A stretch of DNA of 25,637 nt from Physocladia obscura (lineage: Eukaryota; Chytridiomycota; Chytridiomycetes; Chytridiales; Chytriomycetaceae). Under the pieces are notes generated by a model that saw nothing but the letters and a program-made list of their open reading frames with translations, made no database searches and was not told where the DNA came from. Positions 10,938-22,329 of this stretch are shown in pieces. A program made the position numbers and the translations under genes. Each line of letters starts with the position of its first letter. The stretch's first letter is position 1. The stretch lies in NCBI GenBank assembly GCA_027596945.1, contig JADGJH010000165.1, positions 1 through 25,637 on the forward strand, read 5' to 3'.

Positions 10938-11102
10938 TTACTTTGCTTCCCTGGGGGTTACTGATGTAATATCTTGCACTACATCTTTGAAAAATTTTGC
11001 CATACCCAGTTTGCCAATCTTTGTTTCTTTCCAGTTACTAACTATGCTTGATATTGCAAAAATAAATATAATTGTCAACACCATGATAAATATCGACACC
11101 AT
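10938..11102 (-). CDS. Candidate small single-pass membrane protein or last exon of a membrane protein (54 codons)
   Basis: This ORF starts at an ATG at 11102 and stops with TAA at 10940-10938. Residues 3-22 are an uninterrupted hydrophobic segment (IFIMVLTIIFIFAISSIV) fit for a membrane helix. A Lys-rich, partly amphipathic tail of about 30 residues follows (NWKETKIGKLGMAKFFKDVV). On the same strand just upstream (about 11240-11130) lies a Cys-rich open segment (CSPKNCCLNCPCL) preceded by an acceptor-like T-rich stretch ending in CAG. The two could be exons of a small type I membrane protein, but I could not find a convincing splice pair joining them. No homolog recognised. It may equally be a chance ORF or a decayed exon. 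Confidence 0.22.
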   Translation of the reverse strand: MVSIFIMVLTIIFIFAISSIVSNWKETKIGKLGMAKFFKDVVQDITSVTPREAK

Positions 11103-12032
11103 ATAAATCTAGTCAGAAGACTTCAAGGAGGACAGAGTGTGCTTTGGGATCAAAGCCTTGAATTTTGATTTTACAGTTTGAAGTGATCAGACACGGGCAA
11201 TTAAGACAACAATTCTTTGGACTGCATCTGAGCAAAACTTGTATCAAAGAATTAAATTAAACCAAATAATAATAATAAAAGAATTAAATTAAATCACATT
11301 ATTTTCTTCTGTCTACAATTAAAATTTTCCTAAAAAGATTTTTGAACATTTTAAAATTTCAGGTCTTTCTTTTTTTTTTTGAAACATTGGGTTTCAATTT
11401 TAATTAGAAACCTATATTTTTGTTCACAAAAATTCTTAAAGCTCCTTCAGTTTGCAAAAGACTAACAGTTAAAAACAATAATGTTTTTATTTTTAATCAG
11501 ATTCAAAATGTGGTCACCAAAAATTGAACCCTTCATCCAGTTTCAGTAAAATTGCTCTCAGAGTCATACAATTTATAAAATCAAAATTTGAATGCATTCT
11601 TGCATTTTTAATTACATATGATACTATAAAATGCTTGTGAAGACTATAAATAGTTGATGCTTAGAGGCTAGTGATTTATGAGCTATTATGCCACTGATTT
11701 GCCAGAACCATTGTTTTGTATCATTCAATTACCATTTTGTAGGGTCATGTTTCATGTTAATGTATGTTTTCAAACTATTTTTCAAACTTTGAATCATTTC
11801 AATCCCAACTTTGGCTCTTAATAATAGACAAATTTTGAAAACAACTATTCTACGTGAAAATTCTTTCATTTTTCATTTGAAATATGTATTTTTTATTATT
11901 TTTTTTGTTTTTTCTGCAAAGAATCTGACACATATGTACAATCATTGGCTGTTCATTGCACTAGCTGCTGCAGCATTCAACTTTGACAACAACAAATAAC
12001 AAACAAAGGCAATCAATATCCCAAACCCTTGA

Positions 12033-12320
12033 ACCAATATTGATTCAATGACAGATGCAGCAGCAAAGTTCCATTTTCAATTTGCAAGTGCCAAAATCAC
12101 CCTGTTACTTCAAGAGCTGGGGATTACAGATCCATTTGTTGCACACAATTGCTATACAATACTACAGGAGAAGAAGCATTGTGTATTTTGTTGAATTGTA
12201 TGATATAGCCTTATTGACTTGCAAAATGTTGGCACGCAACAACTTTCTTTCCATTCGCCATTGTATGTTAAAATTTTTTGTTACATTTGAAAAATTGGAA
12301 GGGAACAATAAATTTTTTTA
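12033..12320 (+). pseudogene. Decayed PIF/Harbinger-like (DDE_4 type) transposase fragment
   Basis: Short peptides in three plus-strand frames, in the right order, resemble the N-terminal part of Harbinger-like transposases common in zoosporic fungi: DSMTDAAAKFHFQFASAKI followed by LLQELGI, then TGEEALCILL, then a Leu/Arg-rich block (CKMLARNNFLS). At least two frameshifts and several stops separate them, and the catalytic DDE core was not found downstream, so this is a non-functional 5' fragment. Recognition rests on the GEEALCILL-type motif and the order of blocks, not on an alignment. Confidence 0.45.
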
Positions 12321-12410
12321 GTGCAAATGTTATAGTCATGGGATAGTGAAGGTTTCAGTTAGAAAAAATGGGTATAAATTGGGATTTTGTTTTACTATGT
12401 GTTGTTTTAC

Positions 12411-12478
12411 AGTTTTCACTGAAACACAAAGGTATGTTGTTTACTTGAATAAATGGAGAGTTTTCACTGAAACACACA
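12411..12478. repeat. Two-copy 20-bp direct repeat, 48-bp period
   Basis: Two copies (12411-12430 and 12459-12478) share 18 of 20 bases, beginning agttttcactgaaacaca. They lie just downstream of the transposase fragment. No third copy was seen. Function unknown. Confidence 0.55.
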
Positions 12479-12928
12479 AACACTTTATTATTGGTACCAT
12501 GTTTTTTAATATTTTTTATTGCTTTTTGTGGTGATTTATGTCAGATTCGAAGACTGACTCAATGGATAATCTGAGACCCAATTAAATATTGTTAGTGGTG
12601 CCCATATAATCCAAAATCACCGCTCAAATTAACTGGGGGCCTTACGGTGCGTTTGGTGCTGCGTTGCTGTCTTTGAAACCGGCATTTTTTTTTGTTAACT
12701 CATAATTTTCAATTTTTGATAGGTAAAAAAGATCAAGTAATTTTTTTCTAAATTAAATGAAAAATTTCTAACTTTGAATCTCTGCTGGAAATCATGTGAT
12801 GCTTTGAAAAGCGCTGGCAATCTGTGACCAATAAAGAATTGATTTGACCGAAATAATTACTGTTGTTGTACACATTATTATTTCACAAATCAGAGGATTT
12901 TTTTTTCAGAAATCAGCGAAATATTGAA

Positions 12929-15900
12929 ATGAAACGTATGGCGGGTCAGCAACATAAGCATTCGCACTCTCATCCGCACCCGTACCACTCGGTCGGTACG
13001 CCACTGCAATTTGACCGGATATCAAACACAAACGCAAATACGTACGACACCCGAACCGAAACCACATCCATCGACAGCCTTCCTGCGTCCGCGATCACAT
13101 CAACACACCAGCGCACAGACCCCCCGCCTGTATCGCAATCTCCACCGTCATCACCTTCCCACGCAGCACTGCAAGATCAGAGCGAAACACAGAGACTTAC
13201 GTTGCGACAATTATTTGGCACGTTTGTGCGCGAAGCCGAGCGCCTACTGCATGCTCAAGTATACGCGCATGGTGGTGACACGACCGTCGATTTAAGTCTA
13301 CCACTCCGTCCGGGTGCGGACATCGCGTTCGATGGAGTGCTGAAAGGCCTGGGCGCGGCTGCTGCCGGCGCCCAGAAAGATCTTGTCGAGGCGTTAATGA
13401 TGTGGCGCAGCGAGAAGAGTCGCACGTCGACGCATTGGCGAGAACGCGTGGCGAATCTGTATCTGCTGCCTGAAATGGAACTTATAGTGTACAATAGGCA
13501 GATGATGGTTGCGAATTTTATTTTACTAAGAGCGTGGATTGAAATTATTGAAAATCTCGATGCCTCATCCTTACTTGACACACTTGCTGCTAAAATGGAG
13601 TATGTTGCTTTCAATCAGCTTCGTTACGAAAATCCGTTGAGTAAACTTTTCAAAAATTTGTTTCTCTTCTAACTGGTTGAACTTCAGCGAACTAGTAACC
13701 TCATTTCCCACATGCAAAGCTCACATTGATCTAAATGCCGAATTTTTGGGGAAACTTTCAAACATAAGGTTCGAAAAAACCTGGTTATTAATTTTCATAC
13801 GAATAATGCTACAAATAGATTTGCGAAAGTGTCAGATGGGTTTGTCAAGGAAATCTCGGAACTGTCGAAAACTGTGCCAAACAAAGATCCAAATCTTCAA
13901 ATTCTCAAACAGGAAATTTGCATTCGCGCTATGCGTTTTTTAAAATTAAAAATTTATCCAATGGAGTCGCTTGAAGAAACTGCAGAATTCCTTATGATTT
14001 TCGCTGGATTCTTTACAAATGCCCAACACCCAAAGATAAAACAGGCATATTGCGAAGTTTTTTCTGAGCTGTTAGAGCCAATAGTCGCTGTTGCGACTGC
14101 CGAAGTAAATTTGCCAACATGGAAAGACGGAATTGAACTGATTTTTGGTAAAGCAATTCGTATGATTCCGAAAAAAGGTCATACTCAGGTATGCTTAATC
14201 TCATATAAATTCTCAGTAATAATGTGGAAATTTTGGACAGCATTCCCTCCCCCTTGTGACAACAACTTTGTGTCTGTCACGAAAAGAATTTTTTGTCCAA
14301 AACTTGGGATCTGTAATTGATATTTGCGTTCAGCGCTTACGCGACAAAACCATGAAAATTCAGGCTCTGGTTTCTCTGACTCGAATCTTGTGGGTTTGTA
14401 CCCATCGAAATTCCGATGCTTTGAGTGCTGTTACCCTCAAACGCGTCGAGACCCTTCTAAAGCATATATTTCCCGTCAAAAGCACTGTCATAAACCCGCC
14501 AGATGTCAATGTAGATATGCTGACAAGAATTGTGTATATTGCAATGATAAAATACATGGAGAGTATGATGGAGTTGTTTTCAATTCTGATGCTGGGTGTA
14601 GATGGGACTACGGTTCCGCTTGGCGCAGCTGGTGGCGGCGGTCCGTCATTAGGAACAGGCGGATCTACTGGGTCTGACAAGAGCCCGATGAATTCAAGAC
14701 GCTCTGAATCATCACAACAAACAGCTGGTGGATCATTTTCGGATTTCACCTTCAGTAGTGGCGGAATAAACGCGGGTCCAATTGCAACTGGTGGATTGTC
14801 ATTGGGGGAGTCAGAATTACTTACAAATGCAAATGCAAGTGCTGGACCCAAACGGCAAATCATTGGCATGCGAGCATTTTTGCTGTTACTCGCTGATATT
14901 GAGGAAGCTCTTGAAAATTCAAGCTCTTCTGGTGGCCAATCAGTCTCTCCATGGAGTAATGGATTTGGGGGTGGTAGTGGAGGAACAGGATTCTCAAATT
15001 CATCTATAACATCTGGTGCAACTAGTGCCAGAAGTATAGTTGTTCAAGGAAAGATAAAACTCTTGGCACCACCTTTTCCATCATTGAATTTGTCTGATAA
15101 GGGAGACATTCTTGCTTTAGCGTCTATTCAAGACAGATCAACGGCAAGCAGGAATAACTCTTTGGCTGGAGATCATACAACAGAAGCCTCTTGGGTGTCC
15201 AAAATGGAAAAGTCTGCTGAAACCACAACTGAAATTGCGACAAAGGCCGAAAAACTTGGACTTTCAATTCCAAACAATACTTTTCAACGAATGAGCAGCA
15301 ATGTTCGCATTTATTTAGAACGAGTTAATTTTGTTTTTGGCGGAATGTTTATTTCTCTTGGAAAGGTGATTTGCAAGTGTTCAAAACGATTTATATTCTC
15401 ACCCCTTATCTCCAGGTTTGCGGGAATCATTTTTGGAGCTCAAGTCGAGACTATACGTTTGGAACAGTAACCGTTGCAACGAATGTAAATGAAGGAACTA
15501 CCCGCCGAAGTTCATCAAGCGACATGCCCAGCAATTATTCCTCATTGAATGTTACAGGAACTAGTGTTGCAGATACCTCAGCTACATCAATAGCTGGGAT
15601 GAGTAAATGGGCCCAATATGAGTTGCTGAGAAATTGTATTGATATGATACCTCGTTTATGCCCTGGCGGTCTATCTGCAACCCGAGTTGTTGAAATGCTT
15701 GCTGTATATACTTTTCACGTTGATGAGCATGTTCGCACTGGTTCAATTCAGGCGCTCTTTCGCATTGCGAAAATTGTCCAAGGTACTTCGGATAATAGTA
15801 CATTAGGGAATGCGTACTGGTCAATGAAAGGACATAAGTTTCGGCCGCGACGATCTCTTGCTGAGGCAACGGCAAGAGTTGTGGCAGAGACCATAAACTC

Positions 15901-18900
15901 TCTTCTATTGGAAAAAGTGACAGATGCATTGTATTATATAGACTTTGATGATTCTATGATTGAGCAGACTGGAATTTGGGTTGTTTTAAAACTTTCAGAA
16001 AAGTGGTTGCAAGAAGTGTCTGGCATGAAGACTGGGGAAATTGACTCTGCTGAAATTGAGCATTCAATGTACGATGCTGAATGCCGTGGAATATTGTGTC
16101 TTTGTTCAACAACTGTCGGTGTTCGTAAAATAGGTGTTCAGCTTTTGGATGTTGCACAAGCATTTGGTGTCATATTGAAAGACAAATTTGGCGTTCAGTT
16201 TGGTGGGTTCTTTATATATCAGGTTGAATTCTTCAAACTTACAACTTTTTCAACAGTAACAAAACCATTGCCAGATGATGATTGGTCTGTGCGGCCACGT
16301 ACAAAAATTTTTAACGACTTGCGATTGCCATTGCACAATTCCCGAGTAAAAACTATTATCGAAACAGCAGGCAGCCGACTGATATCAAAATATTTTTTTG
16401 AGTCAGTATCCATTGACAGTGAAAGAACTCGCCAGCGAGAACAACAAAGGCTTCAATCTATAATTTCGTCTAAAAGCTGTTTACTGGATCTCGCGGTTTC
16501 TGAAAGTCCAGATGATGAATACGTGTGGGATCGTTGTTTTCAAGATCTTGCGCAATATTTTCTGGTTTATGTTAATCACGTGCCGCTTATTCGATGCGTC
16601 AGTGTACTCACAAATAGGCTTCAATTTTTGCACTCTTCAATTTTGGCGTCCGATTCATCACAACAAACTGGCACAACGTTTGTTTCAGCCCCAATTTCTT
16701 CGGGAATGGAACCTCACCACATTACAAACCTTTCAAAGGTCTTTGGCCTAAATAACACCCCAGTGGAGCATAATGTAGAGCTGAATTCTCTGCAATCTCC
16801 TGCCGGAAATCCCATCAACTGTCCTGTGAACGACAAAATTCTTGCCCAATGGCGAATTTTTTTGAAACTTGCGTGTGCTTGCGTAGAAATTGTTTCTGTC
16901 GACATTGCTTCGTCTGTTCAAAACTCTTCACTCAAACCAGAATCTCTTTTTCGTATGACCGCAGCATATTTGTTTCTGGAGAGAGCGCCAATCCGAAAGT
17001 CAGCTGTAATTGGTATGAGTTGCTCGAATTGGAGGAGCTACAAGACCATATTTGAGGTTTTATCGGCAAATTTACAGAGTGTAATCGCACCAGCGAAAAA
17101 GGCGGCAGGCAGTCAATCTTCGGTGTCACAAATTAATGCTCGACGGACTGAACGATTCAGAGTAGAACTAACACACATTTTATCCGGAATTACAGACTTT
17201 ATTGAATACGAAGCCTATTCAAAAGGTGGAAAAAACGAAAATATGTTCAAATTAGTGTTCACGTATATTATGGACCTTCTGCGTTTTCTCAGCGAGCCTG
17301 AAATACGGGCTGATTGGGAATATCACATGTTGCGTTATCATTATTGCAATTTGGTTGAAAAATTCTACTCAACTGTTGTGGCAGCAGTTTCGAACGTTTA
17401 CTCGGAAAAGGGCGACTTTTATGGGCCGATGGACGAATTAGTCATTTCAAAGTACATTCCATTTGAAGCTCGGGTGAATTTGTTTGTCTTGTTTGAATCT
17501 TGGAGCGGTTTTGGAAAAAATTCAGCTGTTTATGGTGAGCGTCAGTCAAAGAGTATGATACGAGCTCTAGAAGCAATGGTTTCGCGTAATAGCCGGGATC
17601 CAAATAAACTTGCAGAAAACATGAATAAGCAACGGGCTGTGCTACAAATGAGTGCATTAAAAGCAATGTCGTCCATACTCCATGGTCCAATGTCAGATCC
17701 CAGCTCAAGATTGGAGTTTTCTCTTCCTGATTTGCTGTTTTGGATAAACGATCTTCATAATTCACAGCGTGATGAATTTCATGAAATTGCGTGCTTCGCG
17801 ACCCAAGGCTTGCTGATTTACAATGGCAGCTCTGAAGATCTGATGACTGCTGTATTACGGGAGTGCTATGTTGGTTCTGACTCATCTATATCTGGATCAA
17901 ATGTTTACTTTAACTCTTTGGTTAATATTTATACTGGTGGTCAAAAAGAGCCAATCATTCCATCTCATATTTGCACAGGAGTACACCCTACCTTCCCATG
18001 TGCAACTCCTCGACTTATTTCCCTTTGCTTTTTTAAAGCGGGCGATCCTGATCTAGAAGTTAGAAACAAAGCAATGAGACTGTTTCGTTCTGTTACACAT
18101 CGGGTTTGGCCAGGAGAAGAAAATATTATTCTTGACTGGAACACGTCTATTGGGGCACCTTCAACTGTTTATAAAAGACTGCAAGTGCTTGCTTCTGCTA
18201 ATTTGGCATCAAAAAAGCCTTCTTTGACTCCTTTTGTGAGTATAAAATGATTTTTTGAATATGTCTTTAAAGTTTTCTTTCAGATAATTTCCGAACTTTG
18301 CCTGCGTGTTGAGCAAGTATCTTCGAGGGACGGGATACGAGATATTTTGGGATTTATGATTCCTTGGATTAGAAATCTGCAGCTCGCTTCAACGTCTATA
18401 ATACCACTGCATTCGGCTAAATCAGTAAACAAAGTTGAAAATGCTTTCTTGAGCAATGATGGCAATAATTCTCTAAAGCAGACTGAAAACTTTCTTACAG
18501 ATTTGTTTTATATAACAGTTTGTTTTGGGGATGATTTTGCAGTAGAAGTGGAAGCAATTTGGATAAATCTATTGCGTCGAACAAATATTGCAAATGTCAC
18601 AAATGATTTGTACTTGAACAAAGTCTGGCCAGAAGAAATTGTTGTGAATCATGTCGAAACAGTTGTGGATTTTATTCTTGCACTTGGTGTGTCCCGAAGA
18701 AATCCAGTTTTTATCGTTCATGCAAAGAAAATAATTGTATTATTAAGTCGCATTCTTGGATGCGAATATTTAACACAATATTTACTGGCTCGTGTCACTC
18801 CTCTTAGTTTCACGCCTATGGATAACATTGTTCTGAAAATTGGTGACTCTCAAGCCAGTGTTCCGTATTGCGTGGATATTACCACTATTTTACCCGAAAC

Positions 18901-21900
18901 TCCAAATCGACCCCCACTCACATTCGGTGGTCTTTTAAGTACGTTTCTTGTTGAGCTAATATTGGACGCAAAACCAGATTTAATCAACAAACGAATTGCT
19001 TTTATCATTCATATGATATTTATCCAACTTGACCACTTTATAGCTCTAATATGTGAGCAAATGAAAATACTTCTTGTGAAATTGGTTCGAGCTTTGCCTC
19101 AAGATTTAATCGATCTCAAGATTGCTGCCAAAATTATTGGGATAATTGAAAGCAAGGGAGACAGGAAACTTTGGACCTACGAAGATATTTCTCCAGAAAA
19201 ACAAGAGATTGGGTCAATTACAGAGATAACAGAGCTCGTTAGTTTGGTTGTAAATTTATTTTCATCTGTCAATAGCAGTTTTTTGGAAGAGTGGACCCAA
19301 ACAGCTCTTTTCTTCGCAGTCAATTGCCCTGTTCGCCACGCAGCATGTCGCTCTCTTCAAATACTGAGAGCATTAAAGTCTCCTTTTGATTTGAAAGTAT
19401 TTGGTGAAATGTTTTTACGGCTCTCAACGACAGTTGCTGACAAACTTGTTGACATTCAGTCTTATTCTTTGGAAATTTTGATTAGTCTTTTACACGAGAC
19501 AAATCTTCTTCAAAATTTAATCGCTTCTCAAGCTTCACAAGTATTTTGGGCTGGTATATCTGTCCTAACATCTCCGTTAGAACATGAATATTATAAAGGC
19601 ATCGAAATTTTGACGTCTTTCATTTCAAAAATAGATTTAAACAATGATAGTATTCAGAAATGCCTTTTAGACAGTAAACCTGCAAAATGGAAAGGAAATT
19701 CTTTCTCAGGGTTACAACCACTTTTAATTAAAGGACTTCAATCATCAAAATGCGAACCGATTTGTCTGGGTCTCATTAATAAATTAACTTCAGTTATTTC
19801 AAGTGATTTAATTGACTCTTCTCCTGCGCGTGTGTTATCATCGATATTGATAAATTTTCCAAGACTTGCGCAAGGATTTGAGGCAGACATGAAAGCTTTT
19901 GGTGGCAATGAAATTAATTACCGCCTTGAAGATTCTTTGGATGCAGCAGCGAAATTGGCGAAGTTGTCAGAACGCGAAAAACTACCTTCCATGAATCGCA
20001 TTATGCTCAGTTATTCGAAAAAAAGATTCAGAACAACAGAAGATTTTATTCAACAATTTGTTTCCAGTATCCGTGATCTTTTTTTTCCAGTACATGAAGC
20101 TGTGGCTATTAAAATTGTAAGCTTACTCTTGTGTAATAAGCTGCTATTTTACCGGAAATGGTCGTTAAGGCTGTTAAAAATGTTTATTCCCTTATTATTT
20201 GGGGAACATGATGGTTCTGGATTGTTTACCGCTTTTAGTTTGATTGATGTCGACGCAGAGCTTATCTCTCCTTGCTTAGAATGCTTAAAGTCTGAATGTG
20301 GCGATATGGCCGCAGCTGTTTTACAGGAATTGCTTTACAACACTACTGCTGGCACTAACGAACGGTATTTGCGAAAGAATTACGGTCGCATCTCGCAAGA
20401 ATCTTACGATAAAGTTGTTTCGGTAATTGACAATCCAAATGCAGTAAAAATTGTTGAGAGCAAAACTGGCTGGAAACATTTTGGGGAGTTTCAAAAAGCA
20501 TCAAGAATCACCAGATATAATATTGCCTCAGTAGTTTCAACATCTGGAATCAGCAGCATTTCGACACAACTTCCTACTATACGAGAAATGCAGGCTGTAA
20601 AGCCTAATGAGATACAGAACGGTTCTGTTGCTTCTGTCATTTCATACCGAATTCCTGCGAAACCACAACCAAGAATGCTAGTGTCGGAAGACAGCAAACT
20701 GAAGTTGAAAAAAGCCACGCAAGTTCTAGACGATATATTCAAAGATGCTGATTTAGACAAATCCACTTCGAAAAAGCTTTCAAAGTCTTGGTTAGACAGT
20801 ACTTTCCCTCAGTTCGATGTTCAGGTTATTTTTCGGCTGCAATTGCTCTCAAAAAATGTCAAAACAATGAAAGAGTTTTCCTTAATATTAGCTTCAGATA
20901 TTTCGCATGCGTTAGATACTGATGAATGCAATATAAATGTCAATGCAATGGATAATTTATCTGACCTTGATCTAGAAGTAACAACATTTGTTGTTGATTT
21001 GAAAAATGCTGTATCAGCCCGAGAAAGCCAAATTGCGGCCATTCAAGCAGATAAACTGAAACAGCTACTTATAGATGATAAAATTTTGTGGACAAAAAGT
21101 CTCACTGCAAAAACTGACGTCAATTTTGAGCCACAGATCCGCAAAGGTGAGCTAACTTGAATAAAGAAGTAAAGCAATAGCTGAAAGACTTTTGATGTCA
21201 GACATAAATAGATTTTCCGAGCCTTTTGACTCAAGATTGCCATACGATGAAACCAACGTGCCGACATTTTCCCAGCAACTCGATTTGTCTTTTGCAAGTT
21301 TGTCTGTTGCCAGTCCCATGGAACAGACGAAATCCCTTGAAAAGGCAGTGGAAACATTGCGCATTTTCCCCGCATCGTTTGATCTTTTCATACAACTGTT
21401 TTCAGACTTAAATGCTCTCATAGAGGACTTTCACTCATCTGTTGCAGATGATCAAGCTAAGCAAGGTTCTATAAAACTTATGGAAATAATAATGAAAGTT
21501 AGAAGTAAAACAAAGATGTATTATCCAAGTCTTGCTCGTGATGGCGAAGAGAGAGTTTCATCAAGATTTGAACAAATTGATTTGACTGCTGGAGCTCAAA
21601 AGCTTATGAATGTTCGTAAATGAACTTGGTTTTTTAATTTTTTTAATTTTTATTTTTTCCTTTTTATTTTTTACTGATTGATTTAGGACAGTTAGACACA
21701 TCGCAATTGACGACATTTCTTGAAAAACGAGATCACCATGTACAATCAATCAACGCACAAGTATCTTCTTATCTTGAATTGAGACGACAATTTTCTGCGT
21801 CTTCTTCTCTCAAGTCTGCCATTTTACTTGGAATTGATTTGATGTCTCTACATGGCATAATTTTAGCATTGCAAGGGACCTGTGACTCGTTAATGAAAGT

Positions 21901-22063
21901 TCCAGAGGTTTGATTAAAATAAATATTATTTAGTTCATTGTAATAAAATACCAAATAACAGGTTCAAAATCAAGCAAGAATGGATGAATCTTTGAGATGC
22001 CTGCAAGCAAGATCATTATTGAGAGAATTCTTACTACAAATCACACAAAAGAAGAAATTATAA
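12929..22063 (+). CDS. TAO3: Furry / Tao3 / Mor2 (PAG1) cell-morphogenesis scaffold protein
   Basis: Very large HEAT/armadillo-like scaffold that, in fungi and animals, works with NDR/LATS (Cbk1/Orb6) kinases in polarity and morphogenesis. Exons: 12929-13640, 13696-13768, 13819-14188, 14241-15365, 15416-18235, 18284-21146, 21175-21615, 21687-21907, 21962-22063; about 2,908 aa (yeast Tao3 2,376, animal Furry ~3,000). The N-terminus is polar with a His-rich stretch (HKHSHSHPHPYH), then the cell-morphogenesis N-terminal domain (YPMESLEETAEFLMIFAGFF, AEVNLPTWKDGIEL). Exon 4 carries a Gly/Ser-rich insertion (~515-640). The conserved middle region includes DILGFMIPWIRNLQL at the exon 5/6 junction. 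The C-terminus is helical and charged. The start is the first in-frame ATG after a T-run/CAG that may end a 5'-UTR intron. The exon 6/7 junction is uncertain: the intron is either 28 nt or, with a donor at 21099, 76 nt. Confidence 0.88.
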
Positions 22064-22290
22064 TAAAAAATTTAATTCACCAATTTTTATACTATTTGAT
22101 AAATACATATCACTAAGTAGTTAAAGTACTCCCATTACTTGAATATACATTATATGTACAATTTATATTTATACCACCATTTATTATTGAAGAGCCTATG
22201 ATTTCATTTATATATTTTATTAGATTTATACTTATAAAGTGTCATAAATCAAAACAAAACTGGTATTACTTCATTTTTTAGTTTTGATTA

Positions 22291-22318
22291 CAGGTTGTCC
22301 CAAAACAATATCCCGCCC
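22291..22318. repeat. Likely terminal inverted repeat of a Tc1/mariner element
   Basis: The sequence starting caggttgtcccaaaac at 22291 is directly preceded by TA (22289-22290), the target dinucleotide of Tc1/mariner elements, and has the usual form of their ends. It lies just beyond the 3' end of the transposase remnant, as expected. A clean inverted partner was not found; a weak match (ttatttgagaca) lies near 23755-23768. Confidence 0.5.
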
Positions 22319-22329
22319 AAAAAAAAATG

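Larger units (their letters stand above)
10310..12928. other. Gene-poor AT-rich region with transposon remains
   Basis: About 2.6 kb between the SMYD-like and Furry genes without a conventional gene. I see a 54-codon minus-strand ORF (10938-11102), an unexplained 77-codon open stretch on the plus strand (about 10546-10779), a frameshifted Harbinger-like transposase fragment (12033-12320) and a two-copy direct repeat (12411-12478). Near 12636-12676 a short GC-rich patch stands out. A CCAAT pentamer at 12828-12832 and a T-run ending in CAG at 12907-12909 (possible 5'-UTR splice acceptor) precede the Furry start. No tRNA-like B box was recognised. The rest is AT-rich without visible structure. 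Confidence 0.5.

Noticed and set aside
12636..12676. GC-rich patch considered as a transposon terminal repeat.
   Set aside because: No inverted or direct partner was found in the surrounding region.
14360..14869. 169-aa minus-strand ORF opposite Furry exon 4.
   Set aside because: It is an antisense shadow of the Gly/Ser-rich coding sequence, Pro-rich because it complements Gly codons.
20800..22063. Treating the C-terminal part of the Furry gene as a separate gene.
   Set aside because: The frame is continuous through exon 6 and the following junctions keep phase; no stop, promoter-like gap or new start is needed.
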